NCBI RefSeq assembly: GCF_905171775.1
Contig: NC_053491.1
Coordinates: 334,137,952-334,201,951, forward strand
Source: Rana temporaria
Taxonomy: Eukaryota > Chordata > Amphibia > Anura > Ranidae
Reading direction: 5' to 3'
Length of the DNA stretch: 64,000 nt
Positions within the stretch are counted from its first letter, which is position 1. Every line of letters begins with the position of its first letter. The notes below the pieces were generated by a model that saw nothing but the letters and a program-made list of their open reading frames with translations, did not search any database and was not told the DNA's origin. Both the position numbers and the translations under genes were made by a program. Shown here one piece after another: positions 32,878-44,334 of this stretch.

Positions 32878-33317
32878 AGCAGCAACCTGGGCTAAAGACA
32901 AGTCATCCACAAGGCAAACTAAAGCAGGAGGCAAAGGGCAAATGAATGTCTAGCAGGCCTAGCTACATCCTTCCATCATCCTCCTGCAGTAAACCTGGGA
33001 GATAGCAAAAGTGCACAAAGCTGTGCACCTGCCAGTAATTTCTCAATGATGAATGTACAATACTTGTAGACAAGTGGTGTCAGATGGGGCCATGCCAGTA
33101 CAGACAATTGGAGAGAGTGGCTTCTTGTGTGCCTAGTTCAATCCTTGTCAATGTCACATGGAAAGATGGGGGGCCAAAGCTGTTACATTGCCTGAGACCC
33201 CATTCTTATTTCCCCTTGGCAGGAACAACTGAAGTCTTTTTTTTTTACTTTAGGTCCATTTTAAACTGTATATATATATGGTCACATTTAAATTCTGTAT
33301 TAAATAATAATAAAAAA
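32878..33317. other. Unassigned sequence
   Basis: No recognised features. Confidence 0.35.
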
Positions 33318-34240
33318 AAATGATAAAGTGCCAAGCCAACTCCAGCAATTCAGTGAAATTGATAGCATTATATGTGTTATTAGATAAAACAGCAGCTGCC
33401 CTATTAAGTGAAAAACTGATGATGCACTTCCTGCGAAATGCATTGAGGGTGTGCAGTCGCCAACTTGACGTCCCATCCGGTGGGAGACCGGCATCATTTC
33501 CTGCCAGTAAAATGTAAGTCGGCTTGGCTGTGTGGCAGAGAATTGTTGAGGGGCTGTCTGTGTTGGTGCTTAACTGAAGCAACCTTAAAATGTAAGTGCA
33601 ATATACTGTATGTACATCTTTTTAGTGAATATTAACAAAAATACTACACTATATAACCTATTATTCTTTCTGGAATTGGCTCATTGTCCACCGAAAGGAC
33701 CTCTTGGGGATCATTTGAATATGCTGTACCCATTATTGTTCTTGAAAGTGACGAGAGGAAATACTATTGGATTTACGTGAAAAGCGAGTTATGCCGCGTA
33801 CACGCGATCGGTCAATCCGATGAGAACAGTCTGATGGACCGTTTCATCAGATCAAACCGATCGTGTGTAGGCCCCATCGGTTATTTATCCATCGGTTAAA
33901 AAATGTGAAACTTGCTTTTAAATTAACCAATGGAAACCTAACCGATAGGAAAAAAATTATCGTTTGTAGGCACGTCCATCGGTTAAAAATCCATGCATGC
34001 TCAGAATCAAGTCGAAGCATGCTTGGAAGCATTGAACTTAATTTTTTTCAGCACGTCGTTGTGTTTTACGTCACCGCGTTCTGACACAATGTTTTTTTTA
34101 TCTGATGGTGTGTAGGCACGACTGATCATCAGTCAGCTTCATCGGTTAACTGATGGAAAAATCCATCAGACCGTTCTCATCGGATTGAGCGATCGTGTGT
34201 ACAGGGCATAAGGCCTCATATGGCCATCTGTGGTTGGTAT
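33318..34240 (+). mobile_element. Penelope-like 3' region, copy X (carrying a family A MITE)
   Basis: Contains 'actgatgatgcacttcc' and 'gcgaaatgcattgag', like the conserved motif downstream of Penelope ORFs. From 33618 it is nearly identical to 40312 onward (for example 'caaaaatactacactatata', 'ggaattggctcattgtcc', 'gacgagaggaaatactattg'). It is interrupted by family A at 33792-34208 and then cut at 34241 by the L2-like LINE. The Penelope label is inference; the paralogy with 40.3-41.35 kb is seen directly. Confidence 0.5.
33792..34208. mobile_element. Family A MITE, copy 7
   Basis: Ends tgccgcgtacacgcgatcgg and cgatcgtgtgtacagggca, flanked by TTA (left) and TAA (right). The unoccupied site is visible at 41320-41330 (gcgagttaggcctc). 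Same subfamily as copies at 17388, 45288 and 48450. Confidence 0.88.
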
Positions 34241-36673
34241 GAATGAATGAAGAATTTATATAGTGCGGCACATGCGAACTGAATCGCCTCTGGGCGCTGG
34301 TTGTTCCTGTCTCCTTTGATATCAAAAGAGATGAGTTTTGATCTTTCTCCTGAAGGCTAGGTGGTTCTCCTCCAACCGAATGCTGGTTGGTAAAGCGTTT
34401 CATAGTCTGGGACCTTGGACCGCGAATCTTCTTTCTCCTTTGGACTTGTAATTAGCTTTCGGTTTTTGGTTGGTGGATCGCAGAACGCGATTGGAGTTGT
34501 GAGCCTTTATTTTGTCGCATAAATAATGGGGAGCATTCCCATGGATACATCTATGCGTTAGAGAGAGTGCTTTAAAGACAATTCTGTCTTTTATTGGCAA
34601 CCAGTGAAGAGTTCTCAGTGAAGGTGAGATTGATTCCCATGGTTTTTTCCCAGTCACAAGTCTGGCGGCCGTATTTTGAACGACTTGCAGACGAGCGATT
34701 TGGTACTTTGGGAGTCCGAGGTAGAGGGCGTTTGCATAATCCAATCTGGAGTTTACAATCGCTCCCACCACGGCCGCTATGTCTTCTTTGGGAATAAAAG
34801 GAGTGAGTTTGCGTAGTAGGCGCAGCAGATGGTGAGATCCGCTGACTACTGACCCTATATGTGCGTCCATTGTCATGTAGGAGTCAAAGATGACCCCGAG
34901 ACTTTTGACTTTGGCGCTAGGGGTGATGATTTTGCCCAGAATGGGCGGGGGTATCCAAGTTGTTGCAGGTTGATTCATGCGCTTGGCGTGAAACAGGAGA
35001 AGTTCTGTTTTCGCTCCGTTGAGTTTAAGATAACTCTTTGTCATCCAGTCCTCTATCAAAGAGAGGTATGTCTCTAGATTGAGATGGTGATCCTTTTTGT
35101 TGCAAATGCGGAAATACAGTTGCGTGTCGTCAGCATATGAGTGATAAAGCAGTTTTTGGCTGCTAATGATTTTAAAGAGGGGACGAAGATAGATGTTAAA
35201 CAGCACCGGTGATAGAGGCGATCATTGAGGGACTACGTGCGATACCGTGCGTTTCTCAGAAGTGAAAGGTCCCAATTTCACTGTTTGTGATCGGTTTTCC
35301 AAAAAAGAGGAGAACCAAGATAAATCACCTTCTGCGACTTTGGCTACGTCCGCTAGCCGAGTTAGTAATAGTTTGTGGTCTACAGTGTCAAAGGCCGCGC
35401 TTAGGTCCAGCAGAACCAGGAGACAAGATTCTCCTTCGTCTGCGGCCTCGAGAGCGTCATCCCATATTTTGAGCAATGCTGTTTCCGTACCGTGTCCGGG
35501 ACGGAAGCCAGATTGAAATGGATCAAGTAGGTTGTGGGTATCTAGATGCTGTTGCAGCTGTTGTACCACTACTTTCTCCATGACCTTGGAGAGAACGTTT
35601 AGGCCTGTTATGGGACGGCGATGAAGTGGGTCCTTGGGGTCTAAGGTGGGTTTCTTCAAGATGGGTTGGATTATGCCCTCTTTCAGCTGGGAGGGCACCA
35701 TGCCCTCCTTGAACGAGTGGTTTATAAGCTGCGTGATAGGAGGTGCCAAGATGTCGGCGCATTCCTTCAGCAGTTTGGTGGGGATGATATCATTTGGCGC
35801 GGTGCTGTTTCGCAGGGTACCGATGATATTTTTAGTGGCATTGATGGAGATGGGATCTAGAGTGAACTTTCCTGATTGTGGTGAATTTCTGTGGGTGTTG
35901 TGTGAGTAATTGCGGGGGGGGGGGTTGAGGGGGGTAATCCGACAATTCATTGCAAAATTCTTGGGTGTCAGAATTGGGGGCGGTTTAGGGCGCTGTTGAT
36001 AGCCTTGGAAAAATAAATTTTCTTGGCTTTGAAGATTTCTTTATGATATTTTCTTGTCGTGGCCTTGTAGGTGATGAGGTTTTCTTCTGAGGAGCTTCTT
36101 TTCCAGGCGGCTTCCGCCCTTCTGCGCTCTTGCTTCAGTAACGACAGCTGGTTGTTAAACCAGCTTGAGGTATTTTTTCGGATGCAGGTTTTCGTTTTGG
36201 CGCTATTAAGTCGGCTGACTGTAATAGGGCTGTGTTTATGGCATCCAGTGTTTCTAAGGTCGTTTGATGAGGTTGAATTGTTTTTACTTTTTCCCTTAAT
36301 GTGGTTTTGAAGAGTTCCGAATGGAGCTTCTTCTGACATCTAGTCCAGTGTGTTGTCACTGGTTTTGATGTCTTTGTTAAGGGGGGGATTTTGGAAATTC
36401 GGAAATAATTGCATGGTGATCTGTCCATGGCAACGGTTTCATTTTCCAAAATGTTTATTTCCAGATTTTGCCTGAAAATAAGATCGAGCGTGTGACCTGA
36501 AGTATGTGTGGGCCCAAATACTAATTGCTGCAGCCCTAATCCTTCCAGGTGGTTGATACAGGCGTCGGCCACGGGGTCTTGTGAGGAGTTGGCCCAAAGG
36601 TTGAAATCCCCGAGCAGCAAAAGGTGTTTGCTGTTAAGGGTGTAAGTGGAGATAAAGTCCGTCAATGATGGCA
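34241..36673 (-). pseudogene. L2-like LINE, antisense, 5' part missing, inactivated
   Basis: Translation on the minus strand in order: endonuclease C-terminus at 36665-36135 (LLLLGDFNLWANS, FGPTHTSGHTLDLIF), a linker (36339-35968), RT fingers and palm at 35950-35222 (DPFQSGFRPGHGTETALL, LLVLLDLSAAFDTVDH, LENRSQTVKLG), then RT motif 5 at 35206 onward (SYADDTQLYF) and the thumb to 34400 (LDYANALYLGLPK, LHWLPIKDRIVFKAL). The 3' end at 34236-34255 is a short (ATTC)n tail, typical of L2. The frame is broken: in the PQGS motif the Gly codon reads TGA at about 35226, and other shifts separate the linker. The upstream half is cut off by the DIRS element. Confidence 0.85.
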
Positions 36674-36926
36674 GAAAAAGGAAAATTTATTATCATACTT
36701 ACCGTAATTTTCCTTTCCTGATGGACTCCATGGCAGCCTACGTGTGGGTTAATCCCGCCTCCTCTCCAATGTGATAGGACCCCATACCCATAAAAGTTAA
36801 CTCACCAATAGACTCAGTGTTCCGTAACTATCCGACTCCATAATTTCAGGGTGGGAACTCCGTCTGCCATGGAGTCCATCAGGAAAGGAAAATTACGGTA
36901 AGTATGATAATAAATTTTCCTTTTTC
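36674..36926. repeat. DIRS terminal inverted pair, 63-bp arms
   Basis: 36674-36736 and 36864-36926 are perfect reverse complements (for example tatcatacttaccgtaattt and its complement). Beyond the second arm the phrase 'ctccatggcagcctacgtg' occurs again, so the region holds both inverted and direct copies, as expected for DIRS terminal and internal complementary regions. Confidence 0.85.
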
Positions 36927-39329
36927 CTGACTGACTCCATGGCAGCCTACGTGTGGGAAATAACTAGCCAACACACGGGTGGGTATGCTGAACAGAAATA
37001 TATTTAATTTGTCCCGTCAGCCGACAAGACTGATAAACCAAATTTACAGAAGACAGTGCTGCAGGTTCAACACAGTAATGGGACATAAAGGTGTTTATAG
37101 AAGACCAAGAGGCCGCTCTACAAATAACGTCTGGCGCCACATGACGGGCTGCTGCCCAGGAAGCTGCCATCCCTCTCGTGGAGTGAGCTGTTACCGCCTG
37201 CGGAGGAGCCAAGCCCTTTGCACAATAAGCCTGTTGTATCGTCTGGACGATCCAGGATGCGATTGTTCTTGAAGATGCCTTTTTCCCTTTGTTCTTGCCT
37301 GAATGCAGGACGAACAGGTGATCAGAACGTCTGAATGTAGATGTAACTTGAAGATATTCAGTGAGTATCTTGCCCATATCCAGAGGGTGAGTCTCATCAG
37401 AATCTGGGTTTTTAAAGGTAGGGAGAACTACTTCCTGATTCTCATGGAAAAACCGACGAGACCTTTGGTTTGGAGCCCAGCATAGGTATCAGAACCACTC
37501 TGTCTGGAAAAAGGTGAGAAATGGCTCTTTGTGACCCAGAAAACTGATCTCGGACACTCTCTTGGCCGAGGTGATGGCTACCAAAAAGGCTACTTTGGCT
37601 GAAAAGCTTCTTCAACGAGGACGGGGAGGGCCCCGACATACTAAGTCCATTCAAAAAGTCAAGAACTAACGGGAGATCCCATTTGGGGAATCTTGGCTTC
37701 CTCAGAGGTCTCAATCTTGAAGCTCCACGAAAAAACTGTTTGATTAGTGGATGGGTTGCCCAATGAATTCCAGAAAAGGCTGAAAGTGCTGAGATTTGAA
37801 CTCTTAGTGAGCTTACAGACAGGGGTAGGTCTAGCCCTGATTGAAGAAAGCTTAGGATGTTTTGGATTTCTGGGTTCTTGAAGGAACTGCCCGCGGTTAA
37901 AGAAAATTCCACAAACTTAGACCATATTCTACCGTACACTTTATTTGTGCTTCCTTTCCTTGAGCTCATAAGGGTAGAGATCACCCGAGAGGCGCAGCCA
38001 AGGGATTCTAGCCTTTCCCCTTTCAAGAACCAGACCGCTAGTTTCATTTGAGCCGGACAGGGATGGAGGAGTGTCCCCTGGGAGAGAAGGTCTGGTCTGC
38101 ATGGTATTGGAATTGGGTCCTGAAGACTCAGCTGAACCAGAAGAGGGAACCATGGCCTGTTCGGCCAGTATGGAGCCACATTGTGATTTCCACTTCTTCC
38201 GCTAGAAGTCTCTTCAGGAATTTTAGAATTATTGGGATCGGGGGAAAGGCATACGCCCTCTGAAACCGCCACCAATCCGTTAGGGCATCTGTCCCGATTG
38301 CCTGGCTGTAGTAACCCCTCGTGTAGAATTTCTTCAATTTGGCATTGTTCGGGGAAGCAAAGAGATCCACTTGGGGATTGACTCCAGGGATAATATCCAA
38401 CGGAAGGACTGATCGTGGAGAGACCATTCGTTGACGTCCACCTGAGTTCGTGACAGGAAATCCGCCTGGGAGTTCTGAATGCCTGGAATGAAAACAGCCG
38501 TCAGGTTGACCAGGTTCACTTGGGCCCATTTCATAATGGGCTCTACTTCCTGGAGAAGGGATGAGCTCCGAGTCCCGCCTTGTCTCTTGACATATGATAC
38601 TGCTGTGGTGTTGTCCATCCTTAGAATTACTGACTTTCCCTTCAGCAGTTGTGAAAAGGACTGTAGGGCACACCAGGCCGCTCGAAGCTCCAGGGTGTTC
38701 GAGCCTGGATTGTGGAGGCGAGCGTCCCACCTGCCTTGCGCCATGCTTGTGCCGCATAAGGCCCCCCAACCGGAGCCACTGGCATCTGTTGTCACTGTGA
38801 CCCACGAAACTGGAGCGATGGAGTGACAATTCAGCAGATTCTTCGGTTGAAGCCACCAGAAGAGGCTTGCCCCTCATTGACGTTGAAATGTGGATCCGTT
38901 GACTCATGCTCCCTGATTTCCACTGCCTGAGAAAGCCGGATTGGAAGGGACGTAGCCTCCAAAGCGCCCATTTCACCATTGGTGTTGTGGATACCATTGT
39001 CCCAATGATCTTCAAGCATTGATGAGCTCTTAGGTGGCGAGTACTCAAGGCCCGGGAAATCCTCCCTGAATTACCGGAATCTTCTCTACTGGTAGGGAGA
39101 TGGTCTTCCTTACCGTGTCGAATTGAGCTCCCAGATAGGTTAGACACTGAGTTGGCTCTAGGTGGCTTTTTGCCAGGTTCAGGAGCCACCCGAATTCGGA
39201 CAAGGTCGAGATGACCTGATCTCTCTGTGCCAGGAGAAGGGTTTTGTCTTGGGACAAGACCAGGAGATCGTCCAGATAATGGTACAACGAATCTTCTTCA
39301 GCCTGATGAGGGCTACCAGTGCCAAAAGA
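36674..39329 (-). pseudogene. DIRS retrotransposon, antisense, frame-shifted, 5' side lost in the gap
   Basis: DIRS elements use a reverse transcriptase, RNase H and a tyrosine recombinase instead of an integrase. Minus-strand pieces in order: RT catalytic block at 39287-39045 (HYLDDLLVLSQDKTLL, LAKSHLEPTQCLTYLG), RNase H at 38795-38334 (TTDASGSGWGALCG, LELRAAWCALQSF, RMDNTTAVSYVK, FIPGIQNSQADFLSR), recombinase N-terminus at about 38100-37700 (NKVYGRIWSKFVEF, SVSSLRVQISALSAF), and recombinase C-terminus at 37377-36964 (SDHLFVLHSG, TAHSTRGMAASWA, DVICRAASW, FMSHY). The pieces lie in different frames, so the copy is not intact. It ends in 63-bp inverted repeats (36674-36736 and 36864-36926). 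It has inserted into the L2-like LINE. Confidence 0.88.
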
Positions 39330-39429
39330 NNNNNNNNNNNNNNNNNNNNNNNNNNNNNNNNNNNNNNNNNNNNNNNNNNNNNNNNNNNNNNNNNNNNNNN
39401 NNNNNNNNNNNNNNNNNNNNNNNNNNNNN
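39330..39429. other. Assembly gap (100 N)
   Basis: Exactly 100 undetermined bases. The left side is DIRS coding sequence; the right side is the 3' part of a LINE in the opposite orientation. A gap of round size is likely of unknown true length. Confidence 0.99.
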
Positions 39430-40125
39430 ATTTTTATTTTTTTTAAATTATTTTTATTTTTCTGCTCCAGTGCTCTCAGATTCCGGTTCGGAAGTACAGG
39501 GAGTTAGTGGTGGGTCACCTGATTAATGCAGCGAAGGCAGGAGTCACCCTGAGATGGAGGGACTCTAGATCTCCCTCTATAGCAGGATGGCTCAATAGGA
39601 TTCAGGAGATTGAGGTGATGGAGGATCTGGTACTATCAGCCCAAAACAGGAGGGAACAATACAATGAAACTTGGTCAGGATGGAAAGTATTTATTAACTC
39701 AGAGGAAGGAAAGAGAATGCTGGAGGAGAGATAGGAGGAGTAGAGAGGGTCGTGCTGAAAATGAGTAGGGACATGGGTGCATGAGGAACATATAAGATTG
39801 CAGGTCCTGCGTCTCGGGGGAGTGGAGAGAGGGGAAGAGAGAGGGGTTGAAGGGGGTTTTTTTTTTTGGGGGGGGGAGGGTTGGTTGGGTTTTGGTTTTA
39901 TTTATGGAGGGAAGAGGGGTAAAAGGAGAGAGGGATACAGGAAACACAGACTTGGAGGTTGATTTATGGGGCCTAGATGATTAGATTAAGGAAAGGGTAG
40001 AAGATGATGTTTATGTTTTGTTCAATGTTCTGACTCTGTGGTTCCAGTGAATGAAGAATCTTGGAATATGTATTTGGTTTTTGTATGTATCTCTCCTTGG
40101 ATAAAATAAAAATATAAGATATGTA
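39430..40125 (+). mobile_element. L1/Tx1-type LINE 3' end
   Basis: The frame 39507-39734 (HLINAAKAGVTLRW, WLNRIQEIEVMEDLVL) aligns by eye with the last 60 residues of the intact LINE ORF2 (RHLITAAKACIPILW, WLCRINEIQMMENLTM) but differs at many positions, so it is a different subfamily. A 3' UTR follows with G-rich and T-rich runs, ending at 'aaaataaaaatataagat'. Everything upstream is in or beyond the gap. Confidence 0.8.
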
Positions 40126-40311
40126 AAAAAGAAAAATTATTTTTATTAGTTATAAAAGACACATAAAATATAACAACAGCCGGCCAGCATACGCTGAGCT
40201 GTACTAGGCCAACATGGCTCATTACAAAGGTACAAACAAGGACCGTCTAACTAACAGAGACAGTGCCTAACTAACAACCTAGTGAAAAAACACGATCCCC
40301 CCCTCCCCCCA
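40126..40311. other. Unassigned AT-rich link
   Basis: No clear element; may be an antisense LINE tail (ttatttttattagtta). Confidence 0.3.
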
Positions 40312-41560
40312 CTTTTTAGTGAATTTTGACAAAAATACTACACTATATAACCCAGGGTTTGACAAATTTGCTTGGAATCTAGGAGCCAGCTAAAAAAGTT
40401 AGGAGCCAGAAAACGCACCCCGTCCCGACGAGCTTGCGCGCAGAAACGAACACATACGTGAGCAGCGCCCGTATATGTAAACGGTGTTCAAACCACACAT
40501 GTGAGGTATCGCCGTGATTGGTAGAGCGAGAGCAATAATTCTAGCCCTAGATCTTCTCTGTAACTCAAAACATGCAACCTGTAGATTTTTTTAAACGTCA
40601 CCTATGAAGATTTTAAAGGGTAAAAGTTTGTCGGCATTCCACGAGCGGACACAATTTTGAAGAGTGACATGTTGGGTATGAATTTACTCGGCGTAACATT
40701 ATCTTTCATAATATTAAAAAAAAATGGGGATAACTTTACTGTTGTCTTATTTTTTAATTAAAAAAAGTGTAATTTTTTCCCAAAAAAGTGCGCTTGTAAG
40801 ACCGCTGCGCAAATACGGCGTGACAGAAAGTATTGCAACGATCGCCATTTTATTCTCTAGGGTGTTAGGATAAAAAATATATATAATGTTTGGGGGTTCT
40901 AATTAGAGGGAAGAAGATGGCAGTGAAAATAGTGAAAAATTACATTAGAATTGCTGTTTAACTTGTAATGCTTAACTTGTAATACCAACGGCCACCACCA
41001 GATGGCGCCAGCTTTCACATCTGGTGGTAATAACTTGTAATACCAACGGCTCACCACCAGCTCACCAACAACAAAAAAACAAAAAAATGTTATTTTCTTT
41101 TTTGCCCCCCTTCCAAGCCAAGTCGCCAGGACCCTATTTCTAGTCGACATGGCGACCTGGCGACTGGGATTTGTCGAGCCCTGATATAACCTATTGTTCT
41201 TTCTGGAATTGGCTCATTGTCCACCGAAAGGACCTCTTGGGGATCATTTGAATATGCTGTACCCATTATTGCTCTTTAAAGTGACGAGAGGAAATACTAT
41301 TGGATTTATGTGAAAAGCGAGTTAGGCCTCATGGCTATCTGTGGTTGGTAAGTGTGAATTCTTGCCCCCACTGTGGTGGAGCACTCTTGAATTAATTTTC
41401 AAGGCACATCTTTCTTTGAAGCACAGTGATTGGAAAAGCTTTGAAGGACTTTACTACTTTTACACATTTTGGTTCATTTGTTGATTGTTTCACTTTATTG
41501 AAATTCTGTATGTTTTGTGGCCTGAAAATTTTAAGTCAAAGAGCACATCCAATCGGCATT
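40312..41560 (+). mobile_element. Penelope-like 3' region, copy Y (carrying a hAT)
   Basis: Paralogue of 33618-34240. The hAT at 40353-41183 splits it; the uninterrupted sequence at the same place is visible at 33645-33655. After the hAT it continues past the point where copy X ends (ggcctcatggctatc, then 'ctgtggtggagcactc' and 'tttcactttattgaaattc'). Confidence 0.5.
40353..41183. mobile_element. hAT element 7 containing TTAA-element-like sequence
   Basis: Ends cagggtttgacaaattt and atttgtcgagccctg; perfect 8-bp TSDs ATATAACC (40345-40352, 41184-41191). About 300 bp of the interior (40600-40905) is the reverse complement of parts of the TTAA element at 3739-5240. A short duplicated block 'aacttgtaataccaacggc' occurs at 40973 and 41031. 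No transposase. Confidence 0.9.
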
Positions 41561-41644
41561 TGTATCTCTCTTTAAAGTGAACCTTTTCAAAGATCATGCC
41601 CACTAAAGTATTTACACATTCTGAATAGACAGTAAACACACTTT

Positions 41645-41911
41645 AAGGCCTCATGCACACAAGACGTTTTGCAAACTCTCCTAGAAGCCTTTCCTCCTGG
41701 CAGCAGCATTTTGGCAAAAAAAAAGCCTGACGCTTGTAAAAGTCTCTAAAATTTTTACAAGCTTTTAGGTGCGTTTACAGGCGTCAATAGCTTGGGCCGT
41801 TAATTCATTTCATTGACCCAAATAATAATTTATAATAATAATAATTTATTCTGGCTATTAAAATGAAATAACACTCGTAGTTTTTTTGCTGCTCCTTTAC
41901 AACCCCTTTAA
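41645..41911. repeat. MITE fragments: family H-like left end and family D right end
   Basis: 41645 onward reads aaggcctcatgcacacaaga, like an H/A-type end. 41895-41911 reads tttacaacccctttaa, the family D terminus with its TTAA. The connection between them is unclear. Confidence 0.4.
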
Positions 41912-42130
41912 TCTAAAAGCCTGTACACACCATATGAAAATCAGATGGGAGAATATGTACGACGAGCTGTCTGCAGATTTTCACATAGTTAGTACGGTGC
42001 TTTCGACAGCCGATTTTGCTTTTTTTGGTCAGACAAAAGCTGGATGTGCAGACTATACATTTTTTGCCCGAAGTGAACTCAACGTCCGATTTTCGCTTCA
42101 TTAGTATGGTTTTCGTGTGAAAAAAAAAAC
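41912..42130. mobile_element. Family A-like degenerate MITE
   Basis: Left end aagcctgtacacaccat; the interior is divergent and the right end at about 42118 (cgtgtgaaaaaa) is uncertain. Confidence 0.4.
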
Positions 42131-43453
42131 ATAAGAGCAAGACTACGCATGCTCAGAGTAACATTCACTGGTTAATATGTTAACGTTTAATTTGATTTAG
42201 AGTAGAAAAGCACTAGAACAACAGATGAAAGTGGTTTACTGGAGAGCAATATTTGACTGTACAATAATCCAATGGAAAAAACTACAAACTATTATTTGAC
42301 TTTCTATTTTTGACATATAAAGATACGATACATATAAAATATCAAGGTTACCCAAATGTCAAATATATAATTTTCTGTAGAGCTGTGAGTTATTTTGCAC
42401 ATATACATTGTAAATGTTTTTAGATCTTGCACATTTTTGGAATCTTTTAATCTTAGTTTCTATTTGTGCCTGTGGTTCTTATTGGTCCCTGCATTTAGAA
42501 CATACAGTAGCTCCTTGCCTTTTTATGAAAAGGTAAGAAGCTATGAACTGTGCACACTAACCATTTAGAACTAGATTTTTATTAATCTGAGATGAACTGA
42601 TAAAATACAAAGTCTGGTTGGTTACTAAACATGCAGCAATGGTGGAATATACTTGTAATATCATGTGTGTTCCCCATCATTCTTTACCTGTAGGATATCT
42701 CTTTAATGCTGGGCACCAGTGACTGTCGTCATATTTGTGAGCCCAACCCAAGGATTGTGGGACTAGTAGTCTTTCTGACCAGAGATTCCATTGCATAACC
42801 ATACACTGGGACTACATATCCCAAAAATTCTTTCCAGCATCCAAGGGACTTCTGGGAGAGACTATAAAGAAGACCGGAAATCTGTCCCATGCTTTTTCCA
42901 TGGGCCTTACGTTATGCACACCTCCCTGTGACGGGGAGAGAGAGGTTGTGGCCTAGCACGCGGTGTTCAAGCGATTCCAGCCTGGCCTCGGAGGGCCTAA
43001 CCCTGCTTGCTGTTCCTCAGACATCAACATGGCACCAACCCAGCAGGTCGACAGCACGTTTGTCCACACTCCACACCTGTGGGTCATCGCTGGTGAGTTC
43101 ATTGACGGATGTCTCGTCCCGGGTCCCTGCCCGCAAGGCATCTTGTTTGGTCCAGTCATTGATGAGAGGGCAATTGCCCATCTTCTGCAATCTTTCCCTG
43201 GTTACTTTATTGGAACACTGTGTACAGACACCTTTACCTTGGGAACACTTTACTGCACTTCTATTTGAACACTGTACTTAGACACCTCTACCTACAACCA
43301 TTTCAAGGAATACCATTAGCCTGTTTAAGCCATCTAATGAGCTCCAACTGGCGGTAAAGACTATCAGACCTGCACCTCGGACATTGCTGTTGTTACTATT
43401 TAAAGGGGCCTACACTATTCTTATTCTGTTTGATCTCTCATTAGGATCTAAAG
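42131..43453. other. Unassigned sequence, CpG-containing middle
   Basis: The part from 42690 to 43450 carries several short frames in a GC-rich context and 'ctgggactacatatcccaa'. It may belong to an LTR or old gene, but I could not recognise ends, domains or splice order. The DNA on the far side of the hAT at 43454 and the MITE at 43842 continues to 44430 with 'aataaatgtgtattg', which would fit an LTR. Confidence 0.25.
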
Positions 43454-43767
43454 CAGCCATTCTCAATCAGGGTTCCTCCTGAGGTGGCTAGGGGTTCCTT
43501 GAGCTGTGGCTGATTAACCTCCTATTTGATGGTGCCTACATATGCCACTTGGGGGAGCCAGTGTTATGACACCAATGATCTTTATAGCTCTCTGTAAGGG
43601 GGTCATGCTTACCACCACTTTAAAAAAAATTCATTCTTCTCACTGACCACCAAAGTAAGAGGCATTATTCCCACTGACCCCCCAATGAATTGGTTTTATC
43701 AGGGGTTCCCTGAGACATGAAAAATATTTTAAGGGTTCCCCTGGGAAAAAAAGGTTGAGAAAGGCTG
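43454..43767. mobile_element. hAT element 8
   Basis: Ends cagccattctcaatcagggt and ggttgagaaaggctg with perfect 8-bp TSDs ATCTAAAG (43446-43453 and 43768-43775). 314 bp, non-coding; repeats ggggttcc internally. Confidence 0.92.
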
Positions 43768-43841
43768 ATCTAAAGGTTGAATAGGCCGGCCTGGGGTTCC
43801 CCTTAAGTGTGTGACTACCTGCATTAAACATTTAACCCGAA

Positions 43842-44331
43842 GGCCCCATACACACGAGAGGATTTATCCGCGAATACGGTCCAGCGGACCGTTTCCGCGG
43901 ATAAATCCTCTCGAGGATTTGTGCGGATTTCCATGCGATGGAGTGTACTCACCATCGCATTGAAATCTGCGCCGAAATCCTCTGGCGATGACGTGTCGCG
44001 CCGTCGCCGCGATTATGACGCGGCGACGTGCGCGACGCTGTCATATAAGGAATTCCACGCATGCGTCGAATCATTACGACGCATGCGGGGGATCCCTTCG
44101 GACGGATGGATCCGGTGAGTCTATACAGACCAGCGGATCCATCCGTTGGGATGGATTCCAGCGGATAGATTTGATAGCATGTCATCAAATATTTATCTGC
44201 TGGAAATCCATCCCAGGGGATAAATATCCGCGGAAACAGATCCGCTGGAGTGTACACACCATAGGATCTATCCGCTGAAACCCATTCGCTGGGATTTTTC
44301 AGCGGATGGATTCTATCGTGTGTATGGGGCC
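43842..44331. mobile_element. Family A MITE, copy 9
   Basis: Ends ggccccatacacacgagagg and cgtgtgtatggggcc; flanks GAA and TTA. It has ccgcggataaatcc inverted blocks and an acgcatgcgtc palindrome as in the copy at 22948. Confidence 0.8.
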
Positions 44332-44334
44332 TTA

